Notes under the pieces: model-generated
Told to the model about the DNA's origin: nothing
Database searches by the model: none
What the model saw: the letters and a program-made list of their open reading frames with translations, nothing else
Source: Pseudomonas sp. PA27(2017)
Lineage (GTDB): Bacteria; Pseudomonadota; Gammaproteobacteria; Pseudomonadales; Pseudomonadaceae
DNA length: 64,000 nucleotides
Direction of reading: 5' to 3'
NCBI RefSeq assembly: GCF_001945445.1
Contig: NZ_MSXW01000052.1
Location: forward strand, 1-64,000
Shown here: piece after piece, positions 1 to 10,490 of the stretch
How the letters are laid out: each line of letters starts with the position of its first letter
How positions within the stretch are numbered: the stretch's first letter is position 1
Translations under genes and position numbers: made by a program

Positions 1-1258
1 GCCTTGGACGGTGATCCAGAAACATTCCTCCGATACCTCCCCGCAGCTCAGCCAACCTTCTGCCTGTCGCCGATACCGGATTAGCAGCTGCCATGACGAT
101 CAGTTGTACCGCAATGTACTGGCAGGCAGGTTTGAAGCGTATGTCTGAGGGTGTTCGGCCAAAGGCTACTGCGGCCTGGCTGGCTTCTCGACGGATGATG
201 TTGTAAGCCAGTAACAGTCCCCAGACCTCTTGATAAACCAGTTCGACCTTCTTGCTGCGCAGCGTTACCGCGTTTTGTTGCATCGAGCTTTTGATGTCTC
301 GAAAACCTAGCTCAATCTCCCAGCGCTCCAGATACAGCTCGGCGACGGCCTCCGTGCTATAGCGCTCTGCGGGCAACGAGGTGAGCAGCGACCTTAGCTG
401 CCCCTGGCTTTCATAGCTGACTTCACGTACTTCCCAGTGCGTGGGCAGATTCGGGTTTCGTTTGCGAGCCTGAGGCGAAACCTTCATTCGTACGCGGCGA
501 TCATGCTCCCCATAGCGCTCGACTTCCTCCATCACCAGGTTTTTGCGAGCCGGCGTGAGCCAGTGTCGATTGTTTACCCCATCGGCAACACTCAGCAGCA
601 AATCAGCCCCCCAAAAGCCTTTGTCGAACAACGTGATCGAATTGTCCGGAATCTGGCCCACGAAGGTTTCGGCCAAGCGCATCTCGCTGCCCCGATAAGG
701 GCTGAGCTGCGCATCGAGGATCACGTGTGAGCGCACATTCATCAAGGCTACGAGGCGCAGCATCGGAAAGGGTGTCTGGCGCTCGGTGCCCGTATTACCA
801 GAGCCAAAATGCTCCCTCAGCTCAGGAGAATCGGGCGTTCGCAGCAATGCGCCATCTACCGCGAACACTTGCAAACCGTTCCAATCATCGCCTTCGTAGC
901 GCTCACGACCCCATTGCTTGCCGGTCTGTCGGAACAAGGATTCGACCGGGTCTGCACCTAGTCGCTTGCGCGCCTCGGTCACGCCGCTGCGCGCCAGCAA
1001 CTGATCGGAAGCCAGGCCTTGGGCACAGATATTCAGGCGTCTGGCCACCTCGTGCACAGGCTCATCGCGGAACAAGGCCATGCCCAGCACCAGCCAAAGC
1101 ACCTGATCACTCGGCAGACGCCTGCGCCGAATAGTGGCTTGAGCGGAGAGATTGAGCGCACTGGCGACCCATTCGACAGGAATGTTCTGAGTGAAGGTGC
1201 TGAGGTCGGAGAAGTTGAATAGATCGCCGAGGTCGAGCAACTGCTGCTGAATAGGCAT
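1..1258 (-). CDS. IS4-family transposase, 3' end beyond the window
   Basis: DDE transposase of the IS4 family, read on the minus strand from ATG at 1258 (MPIQQQLLDLGD...) without a stop to base 1. About 419 codons are visible, nearly the family's full length of 430-450. The N-terminal part (residues about 15-110) has the layout of the IS4 transposase N-terminal domain. The catalytic core shows VDGALLRTPD (first Asp), LFDKGFWGADLLL (second Asp) and YLERWEIELGFRDIK (the Y-x2-R-W-E-I-E signature with the catalytic Glu). The frame is open throughout, so it may be active. It lies beside the 3' end of the large RTX gene with only about 110 bp between. The IS right end must lie near 1295-1320; the left end is outside the window. 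Confidence 0.9.
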   Translation of the reverse strand, partial: MPIQQQLLDLGDLFNFSDLSTFTQNIPVEWVASALNLSAQATIRRRRLPSDQVLWLVLGMALFRDEPVHEVARRLNICAQGLASDQLLARSGVTEARKRLGADPVESLFRQTGKQWGRERYEGDDWNGLQVFAVDGALLRTPDSPELREHFGSGNTGTERQTPFPMLRLVALMNVRSHVILDAQLSPYRGSEMRLAETFVGQIPDNSITLFDKGFWGADLLLSVADGVNNRHWLTPARKNLVMEEVERYGEHDRRVRMKVSPQARKRNPNLPTHWEVREVSYESQGQLRSLLTSLPAERYSTEAVAELYLERWEIELGFRDIKSSMQQNAVTLRSKKVELVYQEVWGLLLAYNIIRREASQAAVAFGRTPSDIRFKPACQYIAVQLIVMAAANPVSATGRRLAELRGGIGGMFLDHRPR

Positions 1259-1260
1259 AA

Positions 1261-1294
1261 AAAATCCGATACCAGGAAGCTGGTATCGGATTTT
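1261..1294. repeat. perfect hairpin just upstream of the IS4 transposase
   Basis: AAAATCCGATACCAG (1261-1275) and CTGGTATCGGATTTT (1280-1294) are exact reverse complements with a GAAG loop. It sits immediately before the transposase ATG. It could stop outside transcripts from entering the transposase gene, or be a subterminal palindrome of the IS end. The A and T runs on the two sides would let it act as a terminator in either direction. Confidence 0.7.
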
Positions 1295-1371
1295 CTAGAA
1301 ACCCCGGCTTGGACTCAAATGCTTAAGTGAACAGCATTAGGCTAATCGCCGGGTTTTCTTTTTACTCAGCT

Positions 1372-4300
1372 CTACTGCCAGTTGGCAGCAATGACGACAT
1401 TGAGCTGTTCTTTCTGCGCTTGCGTCAGATTGATCTCACCTCCAGCGGGTGCGCCGAAGGCAGCCATGGCGTTGACGAGGTTATCGACCTGATTTGCATA
1501 CAAAGAAGAGCTACCGGCCTGGATAGCATCGAGCTGCTGCCTCGAACTCGTGTACCAGTCCTGAATGGTGACGCTGTCTTCAGCTCCCATAACATCGATC
1601 ACCAAATTTGAACCTTGGCGAGAGAACCATAGGCTGCCGCGACTAATACTATCGAATATTAATATGTCAGTTTCTGCCTCTGCAGCTACAGATAGGTTGT
1701 TGATTACGTCGCGCCCATCACCATTGCCGAAAACGTACGTATCATTACCAAGGCCGCCACTAAGCAGATCGTCCCCACCCCTGCCCCGGAGAACGTTATC
1801 GCCACCATTCCCAATTAACACATTATCTAGAGCATTACCCGTACCATCAATTGCAGCGCTGCCAATCAGACTTAGATTTTCTACGTCATCACCTAACGTC
1901 CAGCTAACGGAACTGATGACTTTATCAATGCCCTCGCCAGGATACTCAACAACTACATCGCCTATCTGATCAATCACATAAACGTCATTGCCTTGGCCAC
2001 CGTAGAGAGTATCGCCCCCCAGCCCGCCGTCAAGAATATCGTCGCCGTCTCCCCCGTAGAGCTCGTCATCGCCCTCTTCACCAAAGAGACTATCCTCACC
2101 ATTTCCTGCGAAGATGCTATCTGCCCATTTACCCCCTGTTAGAACATCAGAGTCATCGGTACCATCTATATAGTTCCAATCCGAATTTAACAGCAACTCA
2201 TATTGAACTATAGAACCATCAGGGTAAGTAGCGGTAAAAATAACATGCTCGGCTTGATATGCTTTTTCAAAGGCGCCTGAAATATGTCCTGTAGATGACT
2301 CAAATTGCAACCATTGAGGCAACTCCTCATCATTATCCAAGAGAGCAGTTAATTCAGGCAAAACCCCGTTACTATCAGGGACAATCGGTACAAAATACTC
2401 CCAAGGCGCCCCAGCGACTGCAATAATCTCCGCCAATACATTTTGCGAGTTAAGAATAGGCAAATTAACCCCAAGCTTCCCTGGAGAATAGTTTTCTACA
2501 ACAACACGCCCCTGAGGAAGTTGAATAATTAGATCACCTGACTCGTCCTCAAGCTGCAAACTAAACACGCCATCTCTAGCCCGCCATCGATTAGTCTCCA
2601 CAGCAATGAGGTTAGACTTATCAAGCTTTACGTCATCAATGATGATTACGCCTATTCCATCGGCATCACGGATTTTTGTTATGTTATCCAGACTATAGCC
2701 GTCACCATTGCTGTAGATGTAATAGCTATCCGAGCCCAGCCCCCCATCCAAAATATCATAGCCTTTACTGCCATATAATAAATCATCGCCATTTCCGCCA
2801 ATTAGATAGTCCTCACCCACCCCGGAGTACAAAGTGTCATTGCCCATTCCCCCCTGCAAAGGCAACGCATAGCCTGGCATTTCCACATCGCTGGTTCTGA
2901 GCACTTGCCCTACAGTTGATATATCAGGAATATCTCCCATAGCAAAATGATCCAGCAATTGCCTCTGCGTTAGCACTGAGTTATCGCCAAATTGATAAAG
3001 CTCTATACCGGAGCCTTGCGGACTATCGGATGGCGGCATCACGACCCGGACGAGCTGCCCGTCACCCAGACTTATATCCAGAGTCACAACAACACGCAGC
3101 GACCGATGATAGCCAGAATGAAAATTACTGATATAGTCATAAAATCTTTCCTCGTCTCCGTCATTTTGTTCGACTTGGAACCACTCAGGCCTGCCCGTGT
3201 TAACCTCGGCCAGCATCTGCCCCCATGCGAGAGTAATATTGTCTAATGTTGCCTCCTGCGGCAGTACTACTTTATCTAGCGCTGTAGCTTCCGATGTTTC
3301 CAGATAGGTGTAAGCGCCTTCACGACGCATGTCTGGATAAGATGGCAAAGGAAAATCATTGATAATGTCTACTCCATCACCGGAATACAAAATATAGGTA
3401 TCAGCACCCCCGCCGCCCATTAAAAAGTCATTTCCGGCGCCGCCTATCAAATAGTCAGCTTCATATGACCCCCAAAGAGTATCTTCCCCCGCACCTCCCG
3501 AGAGATAGACCCCTTTGGTTCTGGTATCGAAACTATAGGGGGAAGCCTCCATAAGATCATTCCCCGACCCAGCCCGAATGATTTGTCCTCGATCAACCCT
3601 ATAGTAACTATCCTCATCATCTCCATTTATTACCTTATATATCGTATCGCTCCATGACCAGTATTTAGTATATTCAATTACGCTTGACTTCAACCCCGAA
3701 GCTTGTCCTTGTCCTTGCCCCTGACTCTGATCGAGGATAATTCCCACAACCTTATCAGGCTCTGTAGATGAATAAACATTAGAGTATGAACCTCGTATGC
3801 TAGATGCGCCCCCCTGATTTGAGAAAAGCTTTTGCACATTACCAGCAGAGACAAAACTGGAACCTCCACCAGAAGAAAACAAGCCTCCGGGAGAAACACT
3901 ATGAACCGTTTTAGTTGTCCTTACATATTCACTACGCGACTCAGAGGTTTCGGCCACCTCATAATAATAAGAATCATCATATCCATATGAAAGCTCACCG
4001 GACATAGTGAACTCTTTAAATACCGCTCTACGGGCGCTGTCACGCTCCCAAGTCTTTCCATTGCTGTAGGAATGAAAGTAGCCATCGCCCTCAAGCTCCC
4101 ACCCATTTCCTTTTTGTTCAGCAGCAAACGCTGCCTGAACTTGCAACTGAAACTTCCTCTCCCAAAAACCAACATCTATTGAACTGCTTTCGGAAAGCTC
4201 AGCGAGAAACGCGTCCATGGATTGATGGCGAGCATTATCATCAGCCACCTCCCAGTTAACAGCAGCAGAGTAATAGCCTTCGATACGCAGGCTCTGGCTA

Positions 4301-7300
4301 CCATCTTTATAAGCAATCAGTAGATCATTTCCCTCCCGCCGACTCAGCAGATCGGTTAGAGCAACGCCACTGGATATTCTTAAAATTGAATACTCGCCTT
4401 CATCATCTTGAATAAGATCGTGGCCTGATCCGGGGGAAAACAAATACGTATCTATACCCGCACCGCCCTCTAATTTATCGTCGCCCTCCCCACCTGATAA
4501 CGTGTCGTTGCCCTCAGAACCAACCAGCCAATCTTGCCCGTCTCCGCCAGACAGAACGTCATCCCCGCTTCCCCCAAGCAGAGTATCATTACCGAAGCCG
4601 CCTGCTAGAGTGTCATTACCTGCATCTCCCTGCAGGCTGTCATCACCAGAACCACCTGCGATATTGTCGTCACCGGCACCGCCCAATAAAGTATCGTTAC
4701 CTTCATTACCGTACAGATGGTCATTTCCACCTGCAGCGCTTATCAGGTCATTACCGAGGGAACCAGAGAGAATATCTCTTGCATTACTACCGTGTAACTG
4801 CCCGCCAGAGTCCGGCGCAAAAAGGGTTAGCCCACCTACTTCAGCCAGCACTGTACTCAAAGACAGCGTAGAGCCATCATTGAAATAAAAGTCAGAAATG
4901 GCACCTGCCATGCCATTTTCGATGTTTATTGTGCCTCCCTCGTAATCGACGGTGAGATAACTATTACCGTCATAGCTATTTGCCTGCCTGAACTCCAAGG
5001 ACTCACGTTCGATTCCAGCGCCGAATATTACCGAGTTGACACCTTCTCTATCCGTTAAGAAATCTACGCCGTCACCTTTAGAGAAAAAGTAACGATCATT
5101 CCCGCTCCCACCCTCAAGCGTATCATCGCCGCTGCCACCCTCGAATAAGTTCTCTCCGCCCTCGTCTTTTAGGTAATCAGCATCAGCGCCGCCATTTAGC
5201 GTGTCGTTTCCTTCACCACCCCAGAGGTTGTCGAGTCCTTCCCCACCATCAAGGTGGTCATCACCATTGCCTCCAAGGAGGGTATCGTTTCCTGCCCCGC
5301 CATATAGCCAGTCTTTGCCCGTGAGTGAAGACGCCATGTCCGCACTCAGGTGATCCTCACCCGCCAACCAATCATTACCCTCGCCGCCATATAGGGTGTC
5401 GTCGCCGCCCATGCCGAGCAGCACGTCGTTATCAGTTCCACCATCGAGGAAGTCATTGCCGTGATATTGAGCCGGTGCAGTGCGATCATCGCCAAATAGC
5501 GTATCGTTACCTTTGTCACCATAGAGTCGATCATTCCCACCATTACCCACGATAAGGTCATGGCCGTCTCCGCCGATAAGCAGATCATCCCCATGCATGT
5601 CACCTGGTAGGCGTGAGTTTGGGTAGGTTTCAGACACGCCATCGAATCCATCGCCATACAGGGTGTCATTACCCTCGCCCCCAACTAGCGTGTCATTGCC
5701 CTCACCGGCCAGCATATAGTCGTGTCCGCCATTGCCTTCTAGGTAGTCATTACCTGAATACCCAAGGACGGTATCATTACCCTCGCCAGCGAAAACAACA
5801 TCGTTCCAGGCCTGTCCTTGCGAGCCATTGTTAGGACGGCTTGAAATAAGGATGCTAAATTGCTGATTATCTCCAAACGTAAAAATGTACGCCTGTAGGT
5901 CAGGGGTATACTGCTCTAATTCAGTGGTGCTATCGGCTAGGATGAGATCGCCACCATCTCCACCCAAGATTGTGTCCGAGCCCGCTCCACCGAGAAGAAC
6001 ATCCACCCCCCCAGACCCCATTAATAAGTCATTACCGTCACGCCCATCAAGCCGGTCGCCGACCGTGCCACCGCCCGTGCCCATTACATTGGGTGGGCCG
6101 AATTCGCCGATTTCATATGCATAAATACGGTCGTCACCTTCGCCTCCGTATAGGCCGTCGCTGCCGGCGCCGCCCACGATAGTGTCGTTGCCTCCCCGGC
6201 TACCGTGGTAATTTACCAAGTCATTACCACCCATGCCGAGGATCAGCTCAGCACCAGCCGTACCACTGAGGTAATCATCTTCGGGAGTGCCAGTGATAAG
6301 ACCAGCATCACTAGGATCTTCTGTAGCTTTGGTATCTTCAAGACGTAGGCCCAGCGCTCCCTCCACGTAGTTGCGGATCAGAATGCTGTCACCCTGCCCA
6401 TACAACACTAGTAGGTCGGAGCCGGAACGCAGGAATTTCACCTTGCCGTCTTCGCTATGCCAGCTATCGGCGTCAGGCGCCCAACGCTGCGCTACGGTGT
6501 AACGCACTTCATCTATCCACAACTCGCCATCTACATCACTTAGAACATCATTACCATTCCCAGAGAAGAACTTATATTGATCTATACCTTCGCCGCCCTC
6601 AAGATAATCATCTCCAGTGCCACCGATGAGAACATCTGCTCCTGCGCCACCATAGAGTCGATCATCACTTACGCTTCCATTTAGCACATCAGCATCTTTG
6701 CCGCCAAAGATGACTCGACGAACTGCGGGCGCGATTGGCGTGTCGATATCAATGGCATTTGGGAGCACTAGCACTGACTTACCGCTAGCCAAGTCGTGAT
6801 ATTGAACTCCTTGGTCTTCCAAGGGGTTAATAACCTGCACCCCATCAGGTACGGACTTATCTGCCAGATGCCAATACAGAAAGCTTGTTCTATCTTTGAC
6901 CCAGCTCTCTGTGATGTCACCCAGCTGGGTTGCAGGATCATAAACAGATAGTTGCTGCCCATAAGCGGAATAATTCGCTCCTACAAGCGCATAGGGCGTA
7001 AGCTCCAATAGCCCCCTGCGCACAGCAATACCGAGCTCACTACCGTCAAGCGCTGCACTTTCGATTTGTGTTCGGCTTACATCAGTCAAACTGTATAACG
7101 TGTATTTTTCAGCATGGACTGGATCTTTAGCCAATGCTATTGACTTATGAAATGAATCCCTAAGGTCGCCAACACGTGATGGGCTATAGGCGGCGTCTAG
7201 TAATCCCCCAATATCATCGATATAACTTCGGGCATCATTTTCATCGGAAGCGGTTCCGGCGATACTTAGTAGCTGATGGAGCTTCTCACCGTTAGTAACA

Positions 7301-8199
7301 CCCGCCAGCAAGTAGCCTAGGACGTATCCTCCAGTGCTAGAGTACAAAAATGGATTATTTTCTCTAGTATAAGGTTCGGACGACAATCCAATACCAGAGC
7401 TTTCGCTATCATACAGCTCGTCATTTGGCCGAAACAGTGCGACTACTTTTCCTTGGTTATCTTTGAAAACCTTGACTTTTTCTCCACCTATGGTTTTCTC
7501 TTCGTAGCTTCCACCGTCCGCAGCAATTATTTCAGCCTGCCGATATGAGATACCAAACTGAACCCCGGAATTTTCAACTTCATTTATGAACGCAGAAAAA
7601 ACTACTTCCATGGCACCTAAATTAAAGTACTCAGATCCTTTTGCAGGCTCGCCAGTCATGTAGTAATGCGTAGCTAAAAAAAACCTTCCGGGAAATATTG
7701 CTTGTAGTTGCGGATCTGCATAACCCTTAACGTTAAGCCACGCCTCATCGGCGGCCACATACGAACCTAGCTCCGTCGGAGGGATAAAAAATATATCGCC
7801 ATTTTCGTTGACGTCTTGCGTGAAGGCCTGTAGCTCACGTTCCAATATAGCCTGAGAAAACTCAGTGATCGATATACTTGGATAAATGCCTTCGTACGCG
7901 ATCTGCAATTGTGCATTCGCATTAATAGCAGGCCCTCCAAGCAGCGCACCGCTTCCTGTAGATATCTGCGCCGTGTTCAGGAATGCCATATTGCCGGTTT
8001 TCTCTGCTAGCAACATGTACGCTGCGCCGCGATCTCCCCGACTCATTAAAGATCTAACTTGCTCAATGTCTGCTTTGGAAATGGGAGTATAGTTCTCGGA
8101 ATTGTCGTCAAGCACATGAGGACGCAATCGGCTAGGCATTGCCTTCTCAGAAAGGTACTCGATGAAATCATCCATAGTCTTATCATATACGACAGGCAT
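1372..8199 (-). CDS. giant RTX protein, type I secretion substrate (2275 aa)
   Basis: Very large secreted calcium-binding protein. Residues 1-490 are a non-repetitive head in which I recognise no catalytic motif. From about residue 498 there are many GGxGxDxLx nonapeptides (for example GGAGADVLIGGTGDDYLEGG) in at least five blocks, separated by non-repeat stretches. One of these, about residues 1370-1570, is rich in Ser, Tyr and Gly. Near residues 1935-2010 a segment around LPQWLQFESSTGHISGAF resembles a He_PIG Ig-like domain. The last 60 residues (GEINLTQAQKEQLNVVIAANWQ region) have the layout of an RTX C-terminal secretion signal. RTX repeats fold into beta-rolls when they bind Ca2+ outside the cell. 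ATG at 8199 follows AAGGAAG at good spacing, 11 bp after the lipoprotein stop, so the two are probably co-transcribed. No acyltransferase gene is nearby, so HlyC-type activation is not evident. Toxin, adhesin or enzyme cannot be decided. Confidence 0.93.
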   Translation of the reverse strand: MPVVYDKTMDDFIEYLSEKAMPSRLRPHVLDDNSENYTPISKADIEQVRSLMSRGDRGAAYMLLAEKTGNMAFLNTAQISTGSGALLGGPAINANAQLQIAYEGIYPSISITEFSQAILERELQAFTQDVNENGDIFFIPPTELGSYVAADEAWLNVKGYADPQLQAIFPGRFFLATHYYMTGEPAKGSEYFNLGAMEVVFSAFINEVENSGVQFGISYRQAEIIAADGGSYEEKTIGGEKVKVFKDNQGKVVALFRPNDELYDSESSGIGLSSEPYTRENNPFLYSSTGGYVLGYLLAGVTNGEKLHQLLSIAGTASDENDARSYIDDIGGLLDAAYSPSRVGDLRDSFHKSIALAKDPVHAEKYTLYSLTDVSRTQIESAALDGSELGIAVRRGLLELTPYALVGANYSAYGQQLSVYDPATQLGDITESWVKDRTSFLYWHLADKSVPDGVQVINPLEDQGVQYHDLASGKSVLVLPNAIDIDTPIAPAVRRVIFGGKDADVLNGSVSDDRLYGGAGADVLIGGTGDDYLEGGEGIDQYKFFSGNGNDVLSDVDGELWIDEVRYTVAQRWAPDADSWHSEDGKVKFLRSGSDLLVLYGQGDSILIRNYVEGALGLRLEDTKATEDPSDAGLITGTPEDDYLSGTAGAELILGMGGNDLVNYHGSRGGNDTIVGGAGSDGLYGGEGDDRIYAYEIGEFGPPNVMGTGGGTVGDRLDGRDGNDLLMGSGGVDVLLGGAGSDTILGGDGGDLILADSTTELEQYTPDLQAYIFTFGDNQQFSILISSRPNNGSQGQAWNDVVFAGEGNDTVLGYSGNDYLEGNGGHDYMLAGEGNDTLVGGEGNDTLYGDGFDGVSETYPNSRLPGDMHGDDLLIGGDGHDLIVGNGGNDRLYGDKGNDTLFGDDRTAPAQYHGNDFLDGGTDNDVLLGMGGDDTLYGGEGNDWLAGEDHLSADMASSLTGKDWLYGGAGNDTLLGGNGDDHLDGGEGLDNLWGGEGNDTLNGGADADYLKDEGGENLFEGGSGDDTLEGGSGNDRYFFSKGDGVDFLTDREGVNSVIFGAGIERESLEFRQANSYDGNSYLTVDYEGGTINIENGMAGAISDFYFNDGSTLSLSTVLAEVGGLTLFAPDSGGQLHGSNARDILSGSLGNDLISAAGGNDHLYGNEGNDTLLGGAGDDNIAGGSGDDSLQGDAGNDTLAGGFGNDTLLGGSGDDVLSGGDGQDWLVGSEGNDTLSGGEGDDKLEGGAGIDTYLFSPGSGHDLIQDDEGEYSILRISSGVALTDLLSRREGNDLLIAYKDGSQSLRIEGYYSAAVNWEVADDNARHQSMDAFLAELSESSSIDVGFWERKFQLQVQAAFAAEQKGNGWELEGDGYFHSYSNGKTWERDSARRAVFKEFTMSGELSYGYDDSYYYEVAETSESRSEYVRTTKTVHSVSPGGLFSSGGGSSFVSAGNVQKLFSNQGGASSIRGSYSNVYSSTEPDKVVGIILDQSQGQGQGQASGLKSSVIEYTKYWSWSDTIYKVINGDDEDSYYRVDRGQIIRAGSGNDLMEASPYSFDTRTKGVYLSGGAGEDTLWGSYEADYLIGGAGNDFLMGGGGADTYILYSGDGVDIINDFPLPSYPDMRREGAYTYLETSEATALDKVVLPQEATLDNITLAWGQMLAEVNTGRPEWFQVEQNDGDEERFYDYISNFHSGYHRSLRVVVTLDISLGDGQLVRVVMPPSDSPQGSGIELYQFGDNSVLTQRQLLDHFAMGDIPDISTVGQVLRTSDVEMPGYALPLQGGMGNDTLYSGVGEDYLIGGNGDDLLYGSKGYDILDGGLGSDSYYIYSNGDGYSLDNITKIRDADGIGVIIIDDVKLDKSNLIAVETNRWRARDGVFSLQLEDESGDLIIQLPQGRVVVENYSPGKLGVNLPILNSQNVLAEIIAVAGAPWEYFVPIVPDSNGVLPELTALLDNDEELPQWLQFESSTGHISGAFEKAYQAEHVIFTATYPDGSIVQYELLLNSDWNYIDGTDDSDVLTGGKWADSIFAGNGEDSLFGEEGDDELYGGDGDDILDGGLGGDTLYGGQGNDVYVIDQIGDVVVEYPGEGIDKVISSVSWTLGDDVENLSLIGSAAIDGTGNALDNVLIGNGGDNVLRGRGGDDLLSGGLGNDTYVFGNGDGRDVINNLSVAAEAETDILIFDSISRGSLWFSRQGSNLVIDVMGAEDSVTIQDWYTSSRQQLDAIQAGSSSLYANQVDNLVNAMAAFGAPAGGEINLTQAQKEQLNVVIAANWQ

Positions 8200-8210
8200 A
8201 ATTCACTTCC

Positions 8211-8963
8211 TTATTTAGAGTCAGAGATAAAAGCACTCAGAAACGCGACAATCCTCGCATTCTGCTCAATCCAGCTGCCATCTATAAAACTTGAATATCG
8301 AATTCCATAACGAGCTTCAGCATTTGCAGTCAGGGGTGACCGTACCTCGCATGCGGCTAAATTTTCGAACTTACTGTTTGGCATTGTTTGCCAACAAGTT
8401 ATAGAAACACTTCGATTATTTTCCGGCACATAGATAACTTGTCGCTGGTTGCCGCACCGAAGTGAAACCAGCTCGTCACCCACAGAGGTTGAGGTTGATG
8501 CTGCATCACATAGTCGATCATCATACTTCTGGTATCCTTCCACATCAGATCGGACGACAGTATAATCAGCACTCTTCAGGTTATTAAGGAAGCTAAGGTA
8601 GGCATCCAGCCCACGCCCCAGATACGTTATTTCTACGGTTTTTACTGGAGTCCCAACAATATAATTCCCATGTTCTACGCTCTCTTTATCCTGCTCATAA
8701 ACAGTAGATATGATGTTCTTCGAAACGTATAAAGGCATGCCTACATAATGGCTGTAATCCTCTTTCGACGGCATCCCTATAAACTTCTCAGGCGCATTAA
8801 AATAGAACGCAACCTTGTCTGGAGAAACCACACATTTACCAAAAAAATTACGCTCACATACCTTTACTATGTGCTCTTTCGTAACTCCAACACTTCTATA
8901 TTCCATATCGCCGCGGCCACATGAGCAAAGGGCTAGCGATAGGAAAATAACACTCCACTTCAT
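8211..8963 (-). CDS. small lipoprotein upstream of the RTX gene
   Basis: About 250 residues. The N-terminus MKWSVIFLSLALCSCGRGD is a lipoprotein signal peptide with a lipobox ending LALC or LCSC. The rest is soluble, with scattered Cys residues (VCERNFFGKC, RLCDAAS, ISCWQ) that suggest disulfides in the periplasm. ATG at 8963 is preferred over a TTG two codons upstream. The stop is 11 bp before the RTX start, so the two genes probably form one operon. I do not recognise the family. By analogy with neisserial FrpD, a lipoprotein encoded next to and binding the RTX protein FrpC, it might bind or anchor the RTX protein. Immunity is another option. Both are inference from position only. Confidence 0.8.
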   Translation of the reverse strand: MKWSVIFLSLALCSCGRGDMEYRSVGVTKEHIVKVCERNFFGKCVVSPDKVAFYFNAPEKFIGMPSKEDYSHYVGMPLYVSKNIISTVYEQDKESVEHGNYIVGTPVKTVEITYLGRGLDAYLSFLNNLKSADYTVVRSDVEGYQKYDDRLCDAASTSTSVGDELVSLRCGNQRQVIYVPENNRSVSITCWQTMPNSKFENLAACEVRSPLTANAEARYGIRYSSFIDGSWIEQNARIVAFLSAFISDSK

Positions 8964-9143
8964 AATCAATCTCGCTAAAGTTATAGTTTTTTACTGATGC
9001 TGCGAACTGAAGATTCGGCCGGATGAAAATATCTTTATATAAATTACCACCCCGGCGACACCGCAGAGACAGGCCCTTTCTACAGCATGTTACTCCAGCG
9101 TTAGTTGCTCGGTTCAGAGGCGATTTTAAAAAGCATGCGCCAC

Positions 9144-10400
9144 TCAAGAATTACCCGCTAGCATATGGTTTTGGTTTCGACCTAGGCATTTGTGCTGCTC
9201 CTTTTCTCCTACCATTGCCCTGATATAGCCCTGATTGCCCTCCTTAACGGCATACTCCTGAGCTTTGCTCCATGCGCTATGCCTCAGCAGATCGAACTTC
9301 CATGGCTGCTCCAGTACCTGTAACAATCGTTTGCACAGTTCTACGGCATCGAAGAAGTTCAGCAACAGGCCGTTATCACCGTCTCGAATGACTTCGCGTA
9401 CCGGTGCCGTATCGGAAGCAACCACGAGGCAGCCGCACGCCATCGCTTCCAGCAGCGACCAGGACAATACAAAGGGATAAGTCAGATAGACATGCACCGC
9501 CGACACCTGCAGCACCTTCTTGTAAGTGGCATATGGGACATTGCCGAGAAAATGCACACGGTTTGCATCGATCAGGTTCTCGCGCAGCAGCTTTGTACGC
9601 CAATTAGGGGCATCCTTGGGTTTGCTGCCATAGCTCACGCCATCGCCTCCAACTATCACTACTTGGCAGGAGGGATGCGCCGTAAATAGACGCGGCAAAG
9701 CCCGCATAAATTGATGAAAGCCTCGATACGGCTCCAGATTACGCGCCACATAGGTCACCACCGGATCGCCAGCCCTTAGTTGTTGGCCATTAGGCAGATT
9801 GAGCACGGCATTGGGATCAGGGCCGAGATTGTCGGTATCGATGCCTTCATGGATGACCTTGATCTTGTCGTGGTAAGCGGCTGGATGGAGGCTGTGTTGC
9901 CATCGGGTCGGCGTAATTGCAGCGTCGCAGTTCTCAAGATTGAGTAGGTGCAGCGCGTTGCGACTGTGGATGCTTGCTGCACTGTCGAGCGTCAGTGGAA
10001 ACTCGGGATCGAAGCCTGCATCCGCTCCATCGGTGCGGTAGTAGTACTCGCAGAAATGGATCAGCTTGCACCCTGGAAAGGCTTGCTTGGCATAGAGCGT
10101 CTCCCCCCAGCCCGGGTGGGCGATGATCACGTCCGGGCGGTAGCCCTTGGCCTTGAGGTCGAGCAGCAGACGCAGTACCTGCTGGCCATGCAATACACCC
10201 TCCTCAAAGGTGCGTGCATAAGGATGAGTTTCCTTGGCGGCAGGCCGGTGCGGACGGTAGCGCTGGATCGGGATGCCGGGCAGTCCAGCAGACTGTTCTC
10301 GACCGATAGCGCGCACACTTACGCCCGGCTGCCGAGCGAGGTGGGCCGCTATATGGCGGAACTGCCCAGGGAAGTTCTGGTGGATAAAGAGTACGTTCAT
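9144..10400 (-). CDS. GT4-type glycosyltransferase
   Basis: A 418-residue glycosyltransferase of the GT-B fold, family 4 type. The N-terminal Rossmann half opens with MNVLFIHQNFPGQFRHIAAH. The C-terminal half shows VTYVARNLEPYRGFHQFMRAL, VVIVGGDGVSYG, and the donor-binding region SWSLLEAMACGCLVVASDTAPVREV (E-x7-E-like motif). No signal peptide or membrane segment is seen, so it is cytoplasmic. It lies between the HlyD gene and the lipoprotein/RTX pair on the same strand. Glycosyltransferases of this kind recur next to type I secretion genes, but the acceptor is unknown. It may modify a surface polysaccharide or the RTX protein. Confidence 0.87.
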   Translation of the reverse strand: MNVLFIHQNFPGQFRHIAAHLARQPGVSVRAIGREQSAGLPGIPIQRYRPHRPAAKETHPYARTFEEGVLHGQQVLRLLLDLKAKGYRPDVIIAHPGWGETLYAKQAFPGCKLIHFCEYYYRTDGADAGFDPEFPLTLDSAASIHSRNALHLLNLENCDAAITPTRWQHSLHPAAYHDKIKVIHEGIDTDNLGPDPNAVLNLPNGQQLRAGDPVVTYVARNLEPYRGFHQFMRALPRLFTAHPSCQVVIVGGDGVSYGSKPKDAPNWRTKLLRENLIDANRVHFLGNVPYATYKKVLQVSAVHVYLTYPFVLSWSLLEAMACGCLVVASDTAPVREVIRDGDNGLLLNFFDAVELCKRLLQVLEQPWKFDLLRHSAWSKAQEYAVKEGNQGYIRAMVGEKEQHKCLGRNQNHMLAGNS

Positions 10401-10490
10401 CCTTGTGCCTTGAAGTGTTTTCCGTTGGCGATGCTGCCGTTAAATCTCGATGTTCCGCTTTTAGGCGATGTGCTGCTTCAGTCATGAACC

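Noticed and set aside
437-1222. Plus-strand frames at the left end
   Set aside because: They lie opposite the IS4 transposase and show no motif; the minus-strand frame carries all DDE motifs.
1327-6182. Many plus-strand frames across the RTX gene
   Set aside because: They are low-complexity Pro/Ser-rich shadows of the GGxGxD repeats on the minus strand and have no start signals.
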